Below are positions 9,280 to 18,881 of a stretch of DNA of 64,000 nt, one piece after another. Position 1 is the stretch's first letter; each line of letters opens with the position of its first letter. Position numbers and translations under genes: made by a program. Source of the DNA: Actinomyces viscosus (GTDB taxonomy: Bacteria; Actinomycetota; Actinomycetes; Actinomycetales; Actinomycetaceae); contig NZ_LR134477.1 in assembly GCF_900637975.1 (NCBI RefSeq), positions 2,232,001 to 2,296,000 of the forward strand, in the 5' to 3' direction. The notes beneath the pieces are model-generated. The model did not search any database. It saw nothing but the letters and a program-made list of their open reading frames with translations, and had not been told where the DNA came from.

Positions 9280-9352
9280 AGCCGCCTGTGGGAATCGAAC
9301 CCACGACCTATTCATTACGAGTGAATCGCTCTGCCGACTGAGCTAAGGCGGC
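9280..9352 (-). tRNA. tRNA-Thr (anticodon CGU)
   Basis: Read on the minus strand, the sequence folds as a complete cloverleaf: 7-bp acceptor stem GCCGCCT/AGGCGGC, D-arm with TAGCTCAGTCGGCAGAGC, anticodon stem ATTCA/TGAAT around loop CTCGTAA (anticodon CGU, reads ACG), and T-arm GTGGGTTCGATTCCCAC. The discriminator base is U and CCA is not encoded. A tRNA-Thr close to the holB/tap region is a common actinobacterial arrangement. Confidence 0.95.
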
Positions 9353-9655
9353 GCTCTGACGTAAGCAGCAGAGCCGAAGATACCGTTCCCGCACCCGCCA
9401 CCGCAATCCAGCACAACACCGTCGGCCGTGTTCCTCGACACAGTGAACCGGCCCTCGCACGCCGACGGGACCTCAGCTCAACACATACCCCTGCACCCGG
9501 ATCTTCCGGATCCGCACTGGAGTATGAGGGGAGCAGCGCGCATCCTAGAGATAAGTGCTTACCGGCATCGGCGTCGGCACCACCTGCGCCGCCTCCGCCG
9601 GACCCCGGTATTCTCCGCACGTCATTCAACAGGTCTCCCTCCCGTAAGGATCCCC
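9353..9655. other. intergenic region upstream of the asparagine operon
   Basis: This 303-base stretch should contain the tRNA promoter (leftward) and the permease promoter (rightward). No clear operator or small gene is seen. Confidence 0.4.
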
Positions 9656-11215
9656 ATGGCCGAGTCTTCGTCCAGGTCTTCGTCCAGCTCCTCCTCCGCC
9701 CGCCCGTCACCCCAACCGGATTCATCTCGTCCTCCCGCCGGCTCACTCCAGGGCGAACTCGTCCAGGACCGCGGCGACGCGGGCTACAACAAGTCACTGA
9801 AGAACCGCCACCTGCAGATGATCGCCATTGGCGGCTCCATCGGCACCGGTCTTTTCATGGGGGCCGGCGGTCGCCTCAAGGAAGGTGGGGCCGGCCTGAT
9901 GTTCGCCTACGCCATCTGCGGCGTCTTCGCGTTTCTCATGGTTCGCGCACTGGGCGAGCTCGCCATCCGCAGGCCCTCCTCAGGCGCATTCGTCTCCTAT
10001 GCCCGTGAGTTCCTCGGGGAGAAGGGCGCCTATATCACTGGATGGTTCTTCTTCCTGGACTGGTCGGTGACGGTCATGGCCGACATCACGGCCGTGGCGC
10101 TCTACCTCCACTACTGGAAAGATCTACGGATCGTGCCGCAGTGGGTCTTCGCACTCGTGGCCCTCGTCCTGGTCTTCATCCTCAACATGCTCAACGTCAA
10201 GATGTTCGGGGAGGCCGAGTTCTGGTTCGCGCTCATCAAGGTCGCCGCCATCGTGTCCTTCATGGTGGCCGCCGTCGTCGCCATTATTCTCGGGCTTCAC
10301 ACCGGTACGGCCTCCAACGGGGAGGCGATCACCGCGGGCACTCACAATATTCTGGGAAACGGGGGCTTCTTCCCCGAAGGATTCCCGATCGTCTTCGCGC
10401 TCACTCTCGGCGTGGTCTTCGCCTTCGGCGGCACGGAGATGGTGGGAGTGGCCGCCGGTGAGGCGAAGGATGCCGAGAAGATCCTGCCCCGAGCGATCAA
10501 CTCGATGATTCTGCGCATCTTCGTCTTCTACGTCGGCTCGGTCATGCTGCTGGCCCTGGTTCTGCCCTACACCTCCTACTCGAAGACCGAGTCGCCCTTC
10601 GTCACCTTCTTCTCCGGTATCGGCGTGCCCTACGCCGGCGACATCATCCAGGTCGTGGTGCTCACCGCCGCGCTGTCCTCCCTCAACGCCGGCCTGTACG
10701 CGACCGGCCGCACCCTGCGCTCCATGGCGGTGGCCGGGGAGGCCCCGCGGGTCGCCGCCGGGCTCAACAAGCACCAGGTTCCCGCCGGGGGCATCATCAT
10801 CACCTCCGCCCTGGGCCTGCTCGGCGTCGTCCTCAACGCCTACCTGCCCGGCGACGCCTTCGACATCGTCATGAACCTGGCCGGTATCGGCATCGCCGGA
10901 ACCTGGGGCGCCATCCTCGTCACCCACCTCGCCTTCCTCCGACAGGTGCGTGACGGCAGGGAGGTGCGCCCGGCCTACCGGATGCCCGGGGCCCCCTGGA
11001 CCAACTACGCCGCCCTGGCCTTCTTCACCGTCGTTGTCGCCTCCAACCTCGCCGATCCGGCCGGACGGTGGACTCTGGCGCTGTTCGCCGTCGTCGTCGC
11101 CATGATGGTGGCAGGCTGGTACGCAGTGCGGGGGCGGATCCGGGGAGACCTCCTCGAGGAGGTCCTCGCCGACGAGGTGGACGGGTCCGCGTCCGCCTCA
11201 CCGCACGACGCCTGA
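9656..11215 (+). CDS. amino-acid permease, probable L-asparagine transporter
   Basis: A 519-residue APC-superfamily permease with about twelve hydrophobic segments. The amino-acid permease signature is present: GYNKSLKNRHLQMIAIGGSIGTGLF at residues ~42-66, and FGGTEMVGVAAGE in the middle. The N-terminus has a Ser/Pro-rich cytoplasmic tail. The frame is open from 9428, but the ATG at 9656 follows GTAAGGAT and gives a normal tail length. It is followed after 17 bases by an L-asparaginase, so asparagine is the most likely substrate. Related arginine or GABA permeases share the fold, so the substrate rests mainly on context. Confidence 0.85.
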   Translation: MAESSSRSSSSSSSARPSPQPDSSRPPAGSLQGELVQDRGDAGYNKSLKNRHLQMIAIGGSIGTGLFMGAGGRLKEGGAGLMFAYAICGVFAFLMVRALGELAIRRPSSGAFVSYAREFLGEKGAYITGWFFFLDWSVTVMADITAVALYLHYWKDLRIVPQWVFALVALVLVFILNMLNVKMFGEAEFWFALIKVAAIVSFMVAAVVAIILGLHTGTASNGEAITAGTHNILGNGGFFPEGFPIVFALTLGVVFAFGGTEMVGVAAGEAKDAEKILPRAINSMILRIFVFYVGSVMLLALVLPYTSYSKTESPFVTFFSGIGVPYAGDIIQVVVLTAALSSLNAGLYATGRTLRSMAVAGEAPRVAAGLNKHQVPAGGIIITSALGLLGVVLNAYLPGDAFDIVMNLAGIGIAGTWGAILVTHLAFLRQVRDGREVRPAYRMPGAPWTNYAALAFFTVVVASNLADPAGRWTLALFAVVVAMMVAGWYAVRGRIRGDLLEEVLADEVDGSASASPHDA

Positions 11216-11232
11216 CCGGCAGGAGCCGACCC

Positions 11233-12231
11233 ATGCACGTTCACATCACCTACACCGGGGGCACCATCGGGATGGTGGACTCCCCCCACGGCCTCGTTCC
11301 CGGCGCCGACCTGGAGGGCTGGCTCAGCTCCCTGCTGGAGGGCACGCCCCTGGCGCACGCGGTGACGGTGACCTCCCTGGAGCCGCTCATCGACTCCTCG
11401 AACGCCACCCCGCTGTCCTGGCAGGCGATCGTGGACGATCTGCGCGCTCATGCCGCGGCCGACCCGGAGGCCGCCTTCGTGGTCCTGCACGGGACCGACA
11501 CGATGGCGTACACGAGCGCCGCCCTGTCCTACGCGCTGACGGACCTGCCCACGCCCGTCGTCGTCACCGGCTCCCAGCTCCCGCTCGGGGTCCTGGGCTC
11601 CGACGCCGCAGCGAATGTCACCGGCGCGCTCAAGGCCGCCACCTCCGGGCGCATCGGCGGGGTCTCCTTGTTCTTCGGTCACCGGCTCCTGGCCGGGAAC
11701 CGGGCGACGAAGTCCTCCTCGTGGGCCTTCACCGGGTTCGAGTCGCCCAATGCCGCCCCGCTGGCCACCACCGGCGCCCCGTGGCAGTGGGCGGCGGCGA
11801 CGTCTGCAGGGGCCGGCTGGAGGGGCGCCGCCCCCTATGCGCGTCACGACGTCGTCGTCATCGACCTGGCCCCGGGTATCACCGCGACGCGGCTGGAGGC
11901 CCTGCTGACGCCGCTGCCCGAGGCGGTGGTCCTGCGGGCCTTCGGGGTCGGCAACCTCCCCTCCCAGGAGCCGGGGCTGACCGATGTCATCGAGCGGGTG
12001 ATCGCCGCCGGGACGGCCGTCATCGTCACCTCCCAGTGCCACGAGTCCGAGGTCCTTCTGGGGCACTACGAGGCCGGGGACGCGCTCGCCCGCAGCGGTG
12101 CCGTCGGCAGCCGCGACATGACCCTGGAGGCCGCCTACGCCAAGGTGCAGTTCCTGCTCTCGCAGGGGTTGCGTGGAGGCGAGCTGACCCGTTGGATGGA
12201 GCGCTCCATCGCCGGCGAGCTGAGCGAGTAG
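11233..12231 (+). CDS. ansA: L-asparaginase, type I
   Basis: A 332-residue cytoplasmic asparaginase hydrolysing asparagine to aspartate and ammonia. Both catalytic threonine signatures are present: ITYTGGTIGMV at residues 4-14 and VVLHGTDTMAYT at ~86-97. The ATG at 11233 follows AGGAG; an upstream in-frame extension overlapping the permease is unlikely. No signal peptide, in keeping with a type I enzyme. With the permease it forms a two-gene uptake-and-breakdown operon that could supply nitrogen and, through ammonia, raise local pH (inference). Confidence 0.93.
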   Translation: MHVHITYTGGTIGMVDSPHGLVPGADLEGWLSSLLEGTPLAHAVTVTSLEPLIDSSNATPLSWQAIVDDLRAHAAADPEAAFVVLHGTDTMAYTSAALSYALTDLPTPVVVTGSQLPLGVLGSDAAANVTGALKAATSGRIGGVSLFFGHRLLAGNRATKSSSWAFTGFESPNAAPLATTGAPWQWAAATSAGAGWRGAAPYARHDVVVIDLAPGITATRLEALLTPLPEAVVLRAFGVGNLPSQEPGLTDVIERVIAAGTAVIVTSQCHESEVLLGHYEAGDALARSGAVGSRDMTLEAAYAKVQFLLSQGLRGGELTRWMERSIAGELSE

Positions 12232-12277
12232 GCGCCCCGCTACCGGAGCCGGCTCCTTCCCGCAAAGGCGCCCCGCA

Positions 12278-12322
12278 GAGATCGGCCCCGGACGGCTTCA
12301 CGAGCCGTCCGGGGCCGATCTC
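12278..12322. terminator. bidirectional terminator, ansA / hydrolase
   Basis: A perfect 20-bp inverted repeat (12278-12297 with 12303-12322) with a 5-base loop lies between the convergent ends of the asparaginase and the hydrolase gene. Confidence 0.8.
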
Positions 12323-12370
12323 ATCCCTGGCGGGTACCGCGGCAGGACGCGCCGTGGACCGGCGCACCGG

Positions 12371-13963
12371 TCAGCAGGTCAGTCCCTTGTCGGGCATCGT
12401 CCCGTTGAGCAGGTAGGTGTCGACGGCGTTCTTGACGCAGTCGTTGGAGCGGCCGTAGGCGGTGTGCCCGTTGCCCTTCCAGGTCAGGAGCTGGCCGGAG
12501 TCGAGCTGCTCGGCCAGGGCCTCGGACCAGGCGTAGGGGGTGGCCGGGTCACCGGTGGTCCCCACCACGAGGATCGGCGGGGCGCCGGAGGCCGTGATCT
12601 TCTCACGCTTGCGGCTCGACTCGTGCCCCCAGCCCTGACAGTAGGCGTCGGGGTAGAGCAGCTGCGAGCTGAAGGTGGGCGAGGCCTCCTTGATGGTGGT
12701 GGCGTCCTGCTCCCAGGAGGCATCGTCTCCCTGGACCGGGAAGTCCAGGCAGTTGACCGCCATGAGGGCCTCAGCGGCGTTGCCGGAGTAGCTGCCGTCG
12801 CTCTGCCGGTAGGAGATGGCGTCGGCGATCGTGAGCAGCCCGCTTCCGTCCGGCTCCCCCATGTTGCCCATCGCCTGCCCCAGGGCCAGGTTGAGAGACG
12901 GCCACAGGCTGGTCTGGTACATCGAGCCCAGGACTCCGTAGAGGGCCAAGTCGTAGGTCAGCGGCCGCTGGTCGTCGGAGGTCGGGATCGGTGAGGTCTT
13001 CGTGGACTCCAGGAGCTCGCGGATCTGGGAGACCCCGGAGTCGACGTCTCCGCTCAGGGGGCAGCCCACCTTGGAGCTCTGGCAGCTCTCCACATAGGCC
13101 CGCAGCGAGGCCTCGAAGCCCTGGGCCTGGCCCAGGGCCAGGTCCTCCGCGCTCAACGAGGGGTCGACGGCGCCGTCGAGGACCATGCGGCCGGTACTGG
13201 CCGGGAAGAGCTCAGCGTAGGTCGCGCCCAGGTAGGTGCCGTAGGAGAAGCCCAGGTAGGTGAGGACCTGCTGGCCGTCGACGGCACGCAGGATGTCGAG
13301 GTCCCGGGCCGCGCTGATGGTGTCGATGTGGTCCAGGAGCCCCGGGGTGCTGGTCTTCGACTCGCAGGCCGTGTTCATCTTCTGGGCCCGCTCAATGGTC
13401 GCGGTCGCCGACGGCGTCGCCGGGTCGTTGGCGCCGGCCCGCTCGGCGTCGAGCTCGGCGTCGGTCAGGCAGTCGATCGCCGTCGAGGACCCCACGCCCC
13501 GCGGGTCGAACCCGACGACGTCGTAGGAGCCCAGCAGGTTCTTGGAGAAGTAGGATCCGACGCTCTCGACCAGGTCGACGCCCGACCCTCCGGGGCCGCC
13601 CGGGTTGATGAACAGGGAACCGACCGAGTCCTCGTTCGCGGCCCGCTTCTTCACCGCGATCTCGATCGTCTCACCACCGGGGTTGTCGTAGTCCAGCGGC
13701 ACCTTGATCCTGGCGCAGGTGAAGCCGGTGTCCTCCCCGGACTTCGCCTGGTCCATGCCCTTCTTGGCGCAGTTGTACCAGGAGACCTTCTGGGTGTAGA
13801 AGCTCTCCAGCCCTGCCGGGACCGTTGCCGAGGCCGACGCCGTGGCCGGCGAGGCCTTGATATCCGAGCCGCCCTGGCAGGCCGTCAGGCCGCTGCACAC
13901 CAGGAGCGCGGCGATCGCCGCGACGAGGCGCTTGGTACGGGGCCGATGAGAAGTCTCAGTCAT
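12371..13963 (-). CDS. secreted alpha/beta hydrolase lipoprotein, tripeptidyl-aminopeptidase type
   Basis: A 530-residue exported hydrolase of the SlpD/Tap type, expected to remove tripeptides from peptide N-termini outside the cell. A lipoprotein signal ends LLVCSGLTACQGG (lipidated Cys near residue 26). The catalytic triad is visible: Ser in YLGFSYGTYLGA, Asp in VVGTTGDPATPY, His in WKGNGHTAYGRS; the C-terminal third is the TAP-like domain. The oxyanion region NPGGPGGSG is present. The ATG at 13963 gives the signal peptide. A close paralogue starts just upstream on the same strand, with about 100 bases between them, indicating a tandem duplication. Confidence 0.88.
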   Translation of the reverse strand: MTETSHRPRTKRLVAAIAALLVCSGLTACQGGSDIKASPATASASATVPAGLESFYTQKVSWYNCAKKGMDQAKSGEDTGFTCARIKVPLDYDNPGGETIEIAVKKRAANEDSVGSLFINPGGPGGSGVDLVESVGSYFSKNLLGSYDVVGFDPRGVGSSTAIDCLTDAELDAERAGANDPATPSATATIERAQKMNTACESKTSTPGLLDHIDTISAARDLDILRAVDGQQVLTYLGFSYGTYLGATYAELFPASTGRMVLDGAVDPSLSAEDLALGQAQGFEASLRAYVESCQSSKVGCPLSGDVDSGVSQIRELLESTKTSPIPTSDDQRPLTYDLALYGVLGSMYQTSLWPSLNLALGQAMGNMGEPDGSGLLTIADAISYRQSDGSYSGNAAEALMAVNCLDFPVQGDDASWEQDATTIKEASPTFSSQLLYPDAYCQGWGHESSRKREKITASGAPPILVVGTTGDPATPYAWSEALAEQLDSGQLLTWKGNGHTAYGRSNDCVKNAVDTYLLNGTMPDKGLTC

Positions 13964-14064
13964 CACGGAATGAACCCTATGATGCCAAGTCGTCAGGATC
14001 CTCCTCCTGAAGGTGGAGTGGAGACAAGTACCCATCGTCACACCCGCCCCCGTGCGGGCCGGCA

Positions 14065-15831
14065 TCACTCACCGCCCTTGCAGGTCGCGCCTGGCTCGGG
14101 CACCTTCCCGTTGATGAGGTAGCCGTCGACCGCGCTGTGGATGCAGGAGCTTGAGCGTCCGTAGGCGGTGTGGCCGTTGCCCTCCCAGGTCAGGAGCCGG
14201 CCGGACTCGAGCTGCTCGGCCAGGGCCTCGGACCAGGCGTAGGGAGTGGCCGGGTCGCCGGTCGTACCCACCACCAGGATGGGGGCGGCCCCCTTGGCGT
14301 GGATGGGGGCGGGCTGACGGGTCGCGTTGTGCCCCCAGGCCCGGCAGCGCGCGTCCTGGTTGCTCAAGGAGGCGCCGAAGGTCGGCGAGGTCTGGATGTT
14401 CTGCTGGTACTCCTTCTCCCAGCTGGCCATATCGCCCTGGACGGGGATGTCGAGGCAGTTGACGGCGTAGTAGGTCGGTGCGCTGGAGCCGGCCGTCGCC
14501 GGACCGTAGAGCGCCTGGAGGTAGGAGCCGTCGTTCTGGGTGATGGCCTGGTCGAGGGCATAGGTGAGGAAGCTCCAGTACTCGGAGGAGTACATGAGGC
14601 GGCGAACGACGACGCGGATCGTGCTGCCGTCCACGGTGGTGTTCGGGTCAGAGGTCTTCAGTGGCGTCTGGTCGGCTGCGGCGATGAGGTCGCGGATCTG
14701 CTGGACCCCGGCGTCGGTATCGCCGGTGAGAGGACAGCTCTGGCCGGCCTGGACGGCCTGACCCGCCTGGCACTGCTCGACGTAGGTGCGCAGTGAGCTC
14801 TCGAAGCCCGCTGCCTGGCCGGAGGCGCGCTCCGCCAGCGAGAGGCTGGGATCTAACGCCCCGTCGAGGACCATGCGGCCGGTGTTGGCCGGGAAGAGCT
14901 CGGCGTAGTGCGCCCCCAGGTAGGTGCCGTAGGAGAAGCCCAGGTAGTTGAGCTTGTCATCCCCGGACAGCGCCCGCAGGACGTCGAGGTCCCGGGCCAC
15001 CGAGACGGTGTCCACGTGGTCGAGCAGCCCGGCCGGCTTGGTGCTGGCGGCGCACTGGGCCTCCTCCTGCTTGAAGTCCTTGGTGATCTCGTCGATGAGC
15101 GTCTGGAAGCTGATGTCCCCTTGCGCCGCGCCGTCGGCGGCGGGGTCCTGGGCGTCCTGGAAGGGGGTGGGGTCGGCGCCGGCGGCGTCGGCGGCGAGGG
15201 AACCGGGCAGGGGGTCATTGACTCCCATGGCTGCCTGAGCCGCGCCGGCGGGCAGTGCTCCCCCGACGACGTCGCAGGTGATCGGCGTCGAGGCCCCCAC
15301 CCCGCGGGGGTCGAAGCCGATGATGTCGAAGGATGCGTTGAGGTCGGGCGAGAACTGGGTCTCGTTGCTCTCCACCATCTCCACCCCTGAGTAACCGGGG
15401 CCGCCGGGGTTGATGAAGAGGCTGCCCTGACGCACCGAGCCGGTGGCCACGTGCTTCTTCATGGCGATCTCAATGGTCTCGCCCTCGGGCTTGGAGTAGT
15501 CCAACGGCACCTTGACCTTGGCGCACTTGAACGCCGTCGCCTCCGCCGACCTCTCCATCCCACCGGTAGCGCCGCAGTCGTACCACTCGACCTTCTGGTT
15601 GTAGAAGGACTCCAACCCCGCAGGCACCGCCGCCCCAGCCGGAACAACCGGAGCCGCCGCAGCAGGAACCACACCGGCCCCCACCCCCAGACACACACCC
15701 GCCACAGCCGCCAGCACCCCAGCAGACACCCGACGACGCGCCGAGACGCCCCGAGCGAAGTGTCCGCCTCTGCCTACCACCGAGGAAACCATGTCTTTGC
15801 GACGATTGAACCACGCTCTTCTTCTTTCCAT
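14065..15831 (-). CDS. secreted alpha/beta hydrolase, tripeptidyl-aminopeptidase type
   Basis: The larger paralogue of the downstream lipoprotein, about 588 residues, with the same motifs: NPGGPGYSGVE, nucleophile Ser in YLGFSYGTYLGAHYAELFPANTGRM, Asp in VVGTTGDPATPYAWSEALAEQLESG, His in WEGNGHTAYGRSSSC. The N-terminus is a long Sec-type signal (Arg-rich start, hydrophobic VLAAVAGVCLGVGAGVV, then AAAAP) without a lipobox, so it is probably released or loosely held. It differs by an insertion of about 50 residues (ADAAGADPTPFQDAQDPAADGA region). The start is uncertain: ATG at 15831 or 15792, neither with a strong ribosome binding site. Confidence 0.85.
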   Translation of the reverse strand: MERRRAWFNRRKDMVSSVVGRGGHFARGVSARRRVSAGVLAAVAGVCLGVGAGVVPAAAAPVVPAGAAVPAGLESFYNQKVEWYDCGATGGMERSAEATAFKCAKVKVPLDYSKPEGETIEIAMKKHVATGSVRQGSLFINPGGPGYSGVEMVESNETQFSPDLNASFDIIGFDPRGVGASTPITCDVVGGALPAGAAQAAMGVNDPLPGSLAADAAGADPTPFQDAQDPAADGAAQGDISFQTLIDEITKDFKQEEAQCAASTKPAGLLDHVDTVSVARDLDVLRALSGDDKLNYLGFSYGTYLGAHYAELFPANTGRMVLDGALDPSLSLAERASGQAAGFESSLRTYVEQCQAGQAVQAGQSCPLTGDTDAGVQQIRDLIAAADQTPLKTSDPNTTVDGSTIRVVVRRLMYSSEYWSFLTYALDQAITQNDGSYLQALYGPATAGSSAPTYYAVNCLDIPVQGDMASWEKEYQQNIQTSPTFGASLSNQDARCRAWGHNATRQPAPIHAKGAAPILVVGTTGDPATPYAWSEALAEQLESGRLLTWEGNGHTAYGRSSSCIHSAVDGYLINGKVPEPGATCKGGE

Positions 15832-15873
15832 GCCGTGGATCATATGAATTAACCGACCGGCGTGTGATCCTTC

Positions 15874-16463
15874 TCAGGGATGAGCCGGCCCGTAGCCCCA
15901 TACCCCTGGAGCACCATTGCCACGGGGAATGCCCGTGGGGTTCTCGAGACGCACCAGTCCCCAGGATGCGGCCCACATCCAGATCCGATCCAGCTCGACC
16001 TCCATGAGCTGGTACGCCCTGTCCGAAGTGATCGCCCGAGTGATCATTCCTCCTAGCACCACCTCCCCGCCGCGAGTTCGCACGACGGCGTAGGCACTCC
16101 CACCTCTGCCGTTGGGGTGGATGAACCGACCTGCACCGTAGCGCGCAATGAAGTCGCGTCGGGAGGCGGGCCAGGGAATGTCGTAGGAACGCAGTGCCGT
16201 CCGACTGTGGATGCCGGACTGGTCGAAGACGGTGCGTGGTCGGCACACCGGGTACCCCACGAAGATCAGCACCACCGATATTGCTACGCAGATGAGCATC
16301 GACTGGTAGCCCAGGTGCCTGAAGAGGATCAGCCCGAATAACAGCTCCACGACTCGAAAACGATAAGACCCAGGCCAATGAACTGCTCCACCATGCCGAA
16401 GCGGCGAACAACCGGGCGGAACTGGGGGGTGGGCCCACCGCCCCCGTAGTAGGTTGCCGTCAT
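15874..16463 (-). pseudogene. frameshifted membrane protein, PH-domain-like
   Basis: Two reading frames together give one sensible protein. From the ATG at 16463 the frame reads MTATYYGGGGPTPQFRPVVR then a hydrophobic start (MVEQFIGLGLIVF) and stops early. The frame one base away continues RVVELLFGLILFRHLGYQSMLICVAISVVLIFVGYPVCRP and runs to 15874. The switch falls at a run of four A (T on the coding strand) at 16357-16360. The joined product has two membrane helices followed by a ~110-residue domain resembling small membrane-anchored PH-like proteins. It is either a real one-base frameshift or a sequencing slip. Its function is unknown. Confidence 0.6.
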
Positions 16464-16555
16464 ACGACGACCCTTCCACATCTCACGACCGGCGTCTCGG
16501 CTTTAACGTCTTTAACGTCGTCGCCCCACCTCGGCTCCAGCCGGGGACACGACGG

Positions 16556-17851
16556 TCATCTCGCTGCGGACTGGGCGATCGGCGCGGCCTGGGGTCGCAG
16601 CTGGACCATAAGAGCCTCGACGGCCAGCAGCGGGGCGGCGTTGGAGCGCAGACGGCTGCGACACTCCTCGATGGCGGCGATCCGAGCCAGGGACTGCTCG
16701 GGGACCGTCGTGCGGGCGGCCTGGTCGACGGCGTCGGACAGGTCGAGGTTGACGCGCTCGACGTCGCTGCCCATCTGGGTGGTGAGCACGTCGCGGTAGA
16801 AGGACAGCAGGTCGATCATGGCCCGGTCCAGGACGTCGGTGCGGGCCCGTTTGGCGCGGCGCTTCTGGTCCTCCTCGAGCTGGCGGATCTGGGCGCGCAG
16901 GGCCGCCGGGATCTTCCCGTCGCTCTCCAGGCCGAGGGCGCGGGTCAGCTCGGCCTTCTCCCGGGCGTCACGCTCGGCGGTGGCCTCCTTGGCCTCGGAC
17001 TCGGCGGCCTCGACCAGGGAGGCGGCAGCCAGCACGGCGTCGCCGACGCTGCGCAGTGAGACCGGGGCGAGCAGGAGGCGGCGGCGCCGGTCCCAGGCGT
17101 CGGCGTCGGTGGCCAGGTGCCGGGCGAGCCCGATATGCGACTGGCTGGCTCGGGCGGCCCGGGCGGCCAGGTCGGGGTCGGCGCCGTCGCGGCGCACGAG
17201 GAGCTCGGCGACGGCGTCGGCCGGTGGGATCCGCAGCGTCACCAGGCGGCAGCGCGAGCGGATGGTGGGCAGGACGTCGTCGGCGCTGGGGGTGCACAGC
17301 AGCCAGACGGTCTGGGGCGGTGGCTCCTCGATGGACTTGAGCAGGACGTTGGTGGTGCGCTCGGCCATGCGGTCGGCGTCCTCGACGAGGATGACGCGCC
17401 AGCGGCCGGTCCAGGGGCGGCGCTGGGCCTCGCCGATGAGGGTCTTGACCTCGTCCATCGTGATGATGAGCTTCTCGGTGGCCAGGCGCACGACGTCGGG
17501 GTGGGAGCCGGCCATGACGTCGCGGCAGGGCTTGCACTGGCCGCAGCCGGGCACGGGGCCGGTGCACTGCAGGGCGGCGGCGAAGGCACGGGCGGCGTTG
17601 GAGCGGCCGGATCCGGGCGGGCCGGTCACGAGCCAGGCGTGGGTCATGGCGAGCCCGGCCGAGGTCCCCGCTCCCCCGCGTCCCATGCCGTCCCCGCCGG
17701 CACCGCCGTCCCCGCCGACCACAGCCCCAGGGGCAGCGCCGGCGGCGATGCTCGCCTCGCGCTGCTCGGCCACCTCCCGGGCGGCCAGGGCCGCGGCCTG
17801 GAAGGCGTCCACGGCCCTGGCCTGGCCGACGACGTCGTCCCACACGCTCAT
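16556..17851 (-). CDS. holB: DNA polymerase III subunit delta'
   Basis: A 431-residue clamp-loader subunit. The nucleotide-binding loop is GPPGSGRSNAA, with Arg in place of the usual Walker Lys, as is usual for delta' subunits. The zinc-binding cluster C-x8-C-x2-C-x2-C (CTGPVPGCGQCKPC) follows, then VEDADRM, the EEPPPQTVWLLCT block and the SRC motif in TIRSRCRLV. The open frame extends to 18244, but the ATG at 17851 (MSVWDDVVGQ) overlaps the tmk stop by four bases and is the family start. An Ala/Gly-rich insertion (~residues 25-62) precedes the P-loop. Cytoplasmic replication protein. Confidence 0.93.
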   Translation of the reverse strand: MSVWDDVVGQARAVDAFQAAALAAREVAEQREASIAAGAAPGAVVGGDGGAGGDGMGRGGAGTSAGLAMTHAWLVTGPPGSGRSNAARAFAAALQCTGPVPGCGQCKPCRDVMAGSHPDVVRLATEKLIITMDEVKTLIGEAQRRPWTGRWRVILVEDADRMAERTTNVLLKSIEEPPPQTVWLLCTPSADDVLPTIRSRCRLVTLRIPPADAVAELLVRRDGADPDLAARAARASQSHIGLARHLATDADAWDRRRRLLLAPVSLRSVGDAVLAAASLVEAAESEAKEATAERDAREKAELTRALGLESDGKIPAALRAQIRQLEEDQKRRAKRARTDVLDRAMIDLLSFYRDVLTTQMGSDVERVNLDLSDAVDQAARTTVPEQSLARIAAIEECRSRLRSNAAPLLAVEALMVQLRPQAAPIAQSAAR

Positions 17852-18627
17852 GACTGCGCCCCCGGCCGGCTCGTCCGCTGCCCGTCGCGGCGGCGGGCGG
17901 CGGCCTCGACGAAGGACTCCAGGCCGACGAGGACCCCCTGGTGGGCCCCGCCCCGCTCGTGGCGCACGCCGTGGCGACGCACGGCCTCGGTGACGACCCC
18001 GATGACGGCCTCGATGACGTCGTCGGCCACCTGGTCGACGGGCCGGTCGGCGTCGACGACGACGAATCGCTCGGGCTCGGCCTCGGCCAGGGCGAGGAAC
18101 TGCCGGCGCAGGGCGGTGCGGAAGGCGTCGCCCTCCTGCTCGAGGCGGTCCTTGGCGCCGCGGCCGGTGGCGCGCTGCTCGGCCAGGTCGGGGTCGCCGT
18201 CGAGGAGGATGGTCAGGTCCGGCAGGAGGCCCTCGGTGGCCCACAGGGACAGGTCGCGCACCTCCTCGGGGCCGAGCGAGCGGGCCGCCCCCTGGTAGGC
18301 GACCGAGGAGTCGAGGTAGCGGTCGGCCAGGACGACGGCGCCGCGCTCCAGCGCCGGCCGCACGCGGGTGGCGATGTGGTGGGCGCGGTCGGCGGCGTAC
18401 AGGAGGGCCTCGGCGCGCGGGGCGACGTACTCCCCGTGCAGGAGGAGGCGCCGGATCTCAAGGCCGAGATCGGTGCCGCCCGGCTCACGGGTGAGGATGT
18501 GGTCGACGTCGGCGGCGGCCAGGAGGTCGGCGAGGATGCGGATCTGCGTCGTCTTGCCGACGCCGTCGCCTCCCTCGAAGGAGATGAACAGACCGGGGTG
18601 GGCCGTGGCGGGGGGCGGCTGAGTCAC
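17848..18627 (-). CDS. tmk: thymidylate kinase
   Basis: A 259-residue kinase phosphorylating dTMP to dTDP. P-loop FEGGDGVGKTTQ is at residues ~17-28, the DR(Y/H) catalytic motif is in VVLADRYLDSSVAYQG, TREPGGT is at ~46-52, and a Lys/Arg LID region (GRGAKDRLEQEGDAF) is present. The C-terminus extends about 40 residues beyond typical length with an Arg/Gly-rich tail. It overlaps holB by four bases (ATGA). In many actinobacteria topA lies just upstream; here about 11 kb of accessory DNA separates them. Confidence 0.93.
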   Translation of the reverse strand: MTQPPPATAHPGLFISFEGGDGVGKTTQIRILADLLAAADVDHILTREPGGTDLGLEIRRLLLHGEYVAPRAEALLYAADRAHHIATRVRPALERGAVVLADRYLDSSVAYQGAARSLGPEEVRDLSLWATEGLLPDLTILLDGDPDLAEQRATGRGAKDRLEQEGDAFRTALRRQFLALAEAEPERFVVVDADRPVDQVADDVIEAVIGVVTEAVRRHGVRHERGGAHQGVLVGLESFVEAAARRRDGQRTSRPGAQS

Positions 18628-18881
18628 GTCCCCAGCCTAGCGGCCGGGGCGGCCGCCGCAGCCCGGAGGACTGGACCATGAGTGGAGCACGAGTGGAGCA
18701 CGACCGGGCCACGACTGAGGCAGGAACTGGCGCGGCGGGCGGTCGTAGTGGAGGATGGCGTCGGCGCGGGCCCCGCCGCACCACCCCCTCACCGTTCTCA
18801 CTCACTGACTTCGCCGTCCCCTGATTCAAAGGAGCTCAGGAAGGCGGGGGCAAGAGGTGAGAAGACTTCGGAAGTACCTCC

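Noticed and set aside
12371..15831. Horizontal transfer of the paired hydrolases
   Set aside because: Base composition is like the surroundings, and a Tap-type hydrolase near holB is usual in actinobacteria; local duplication explains the pair.
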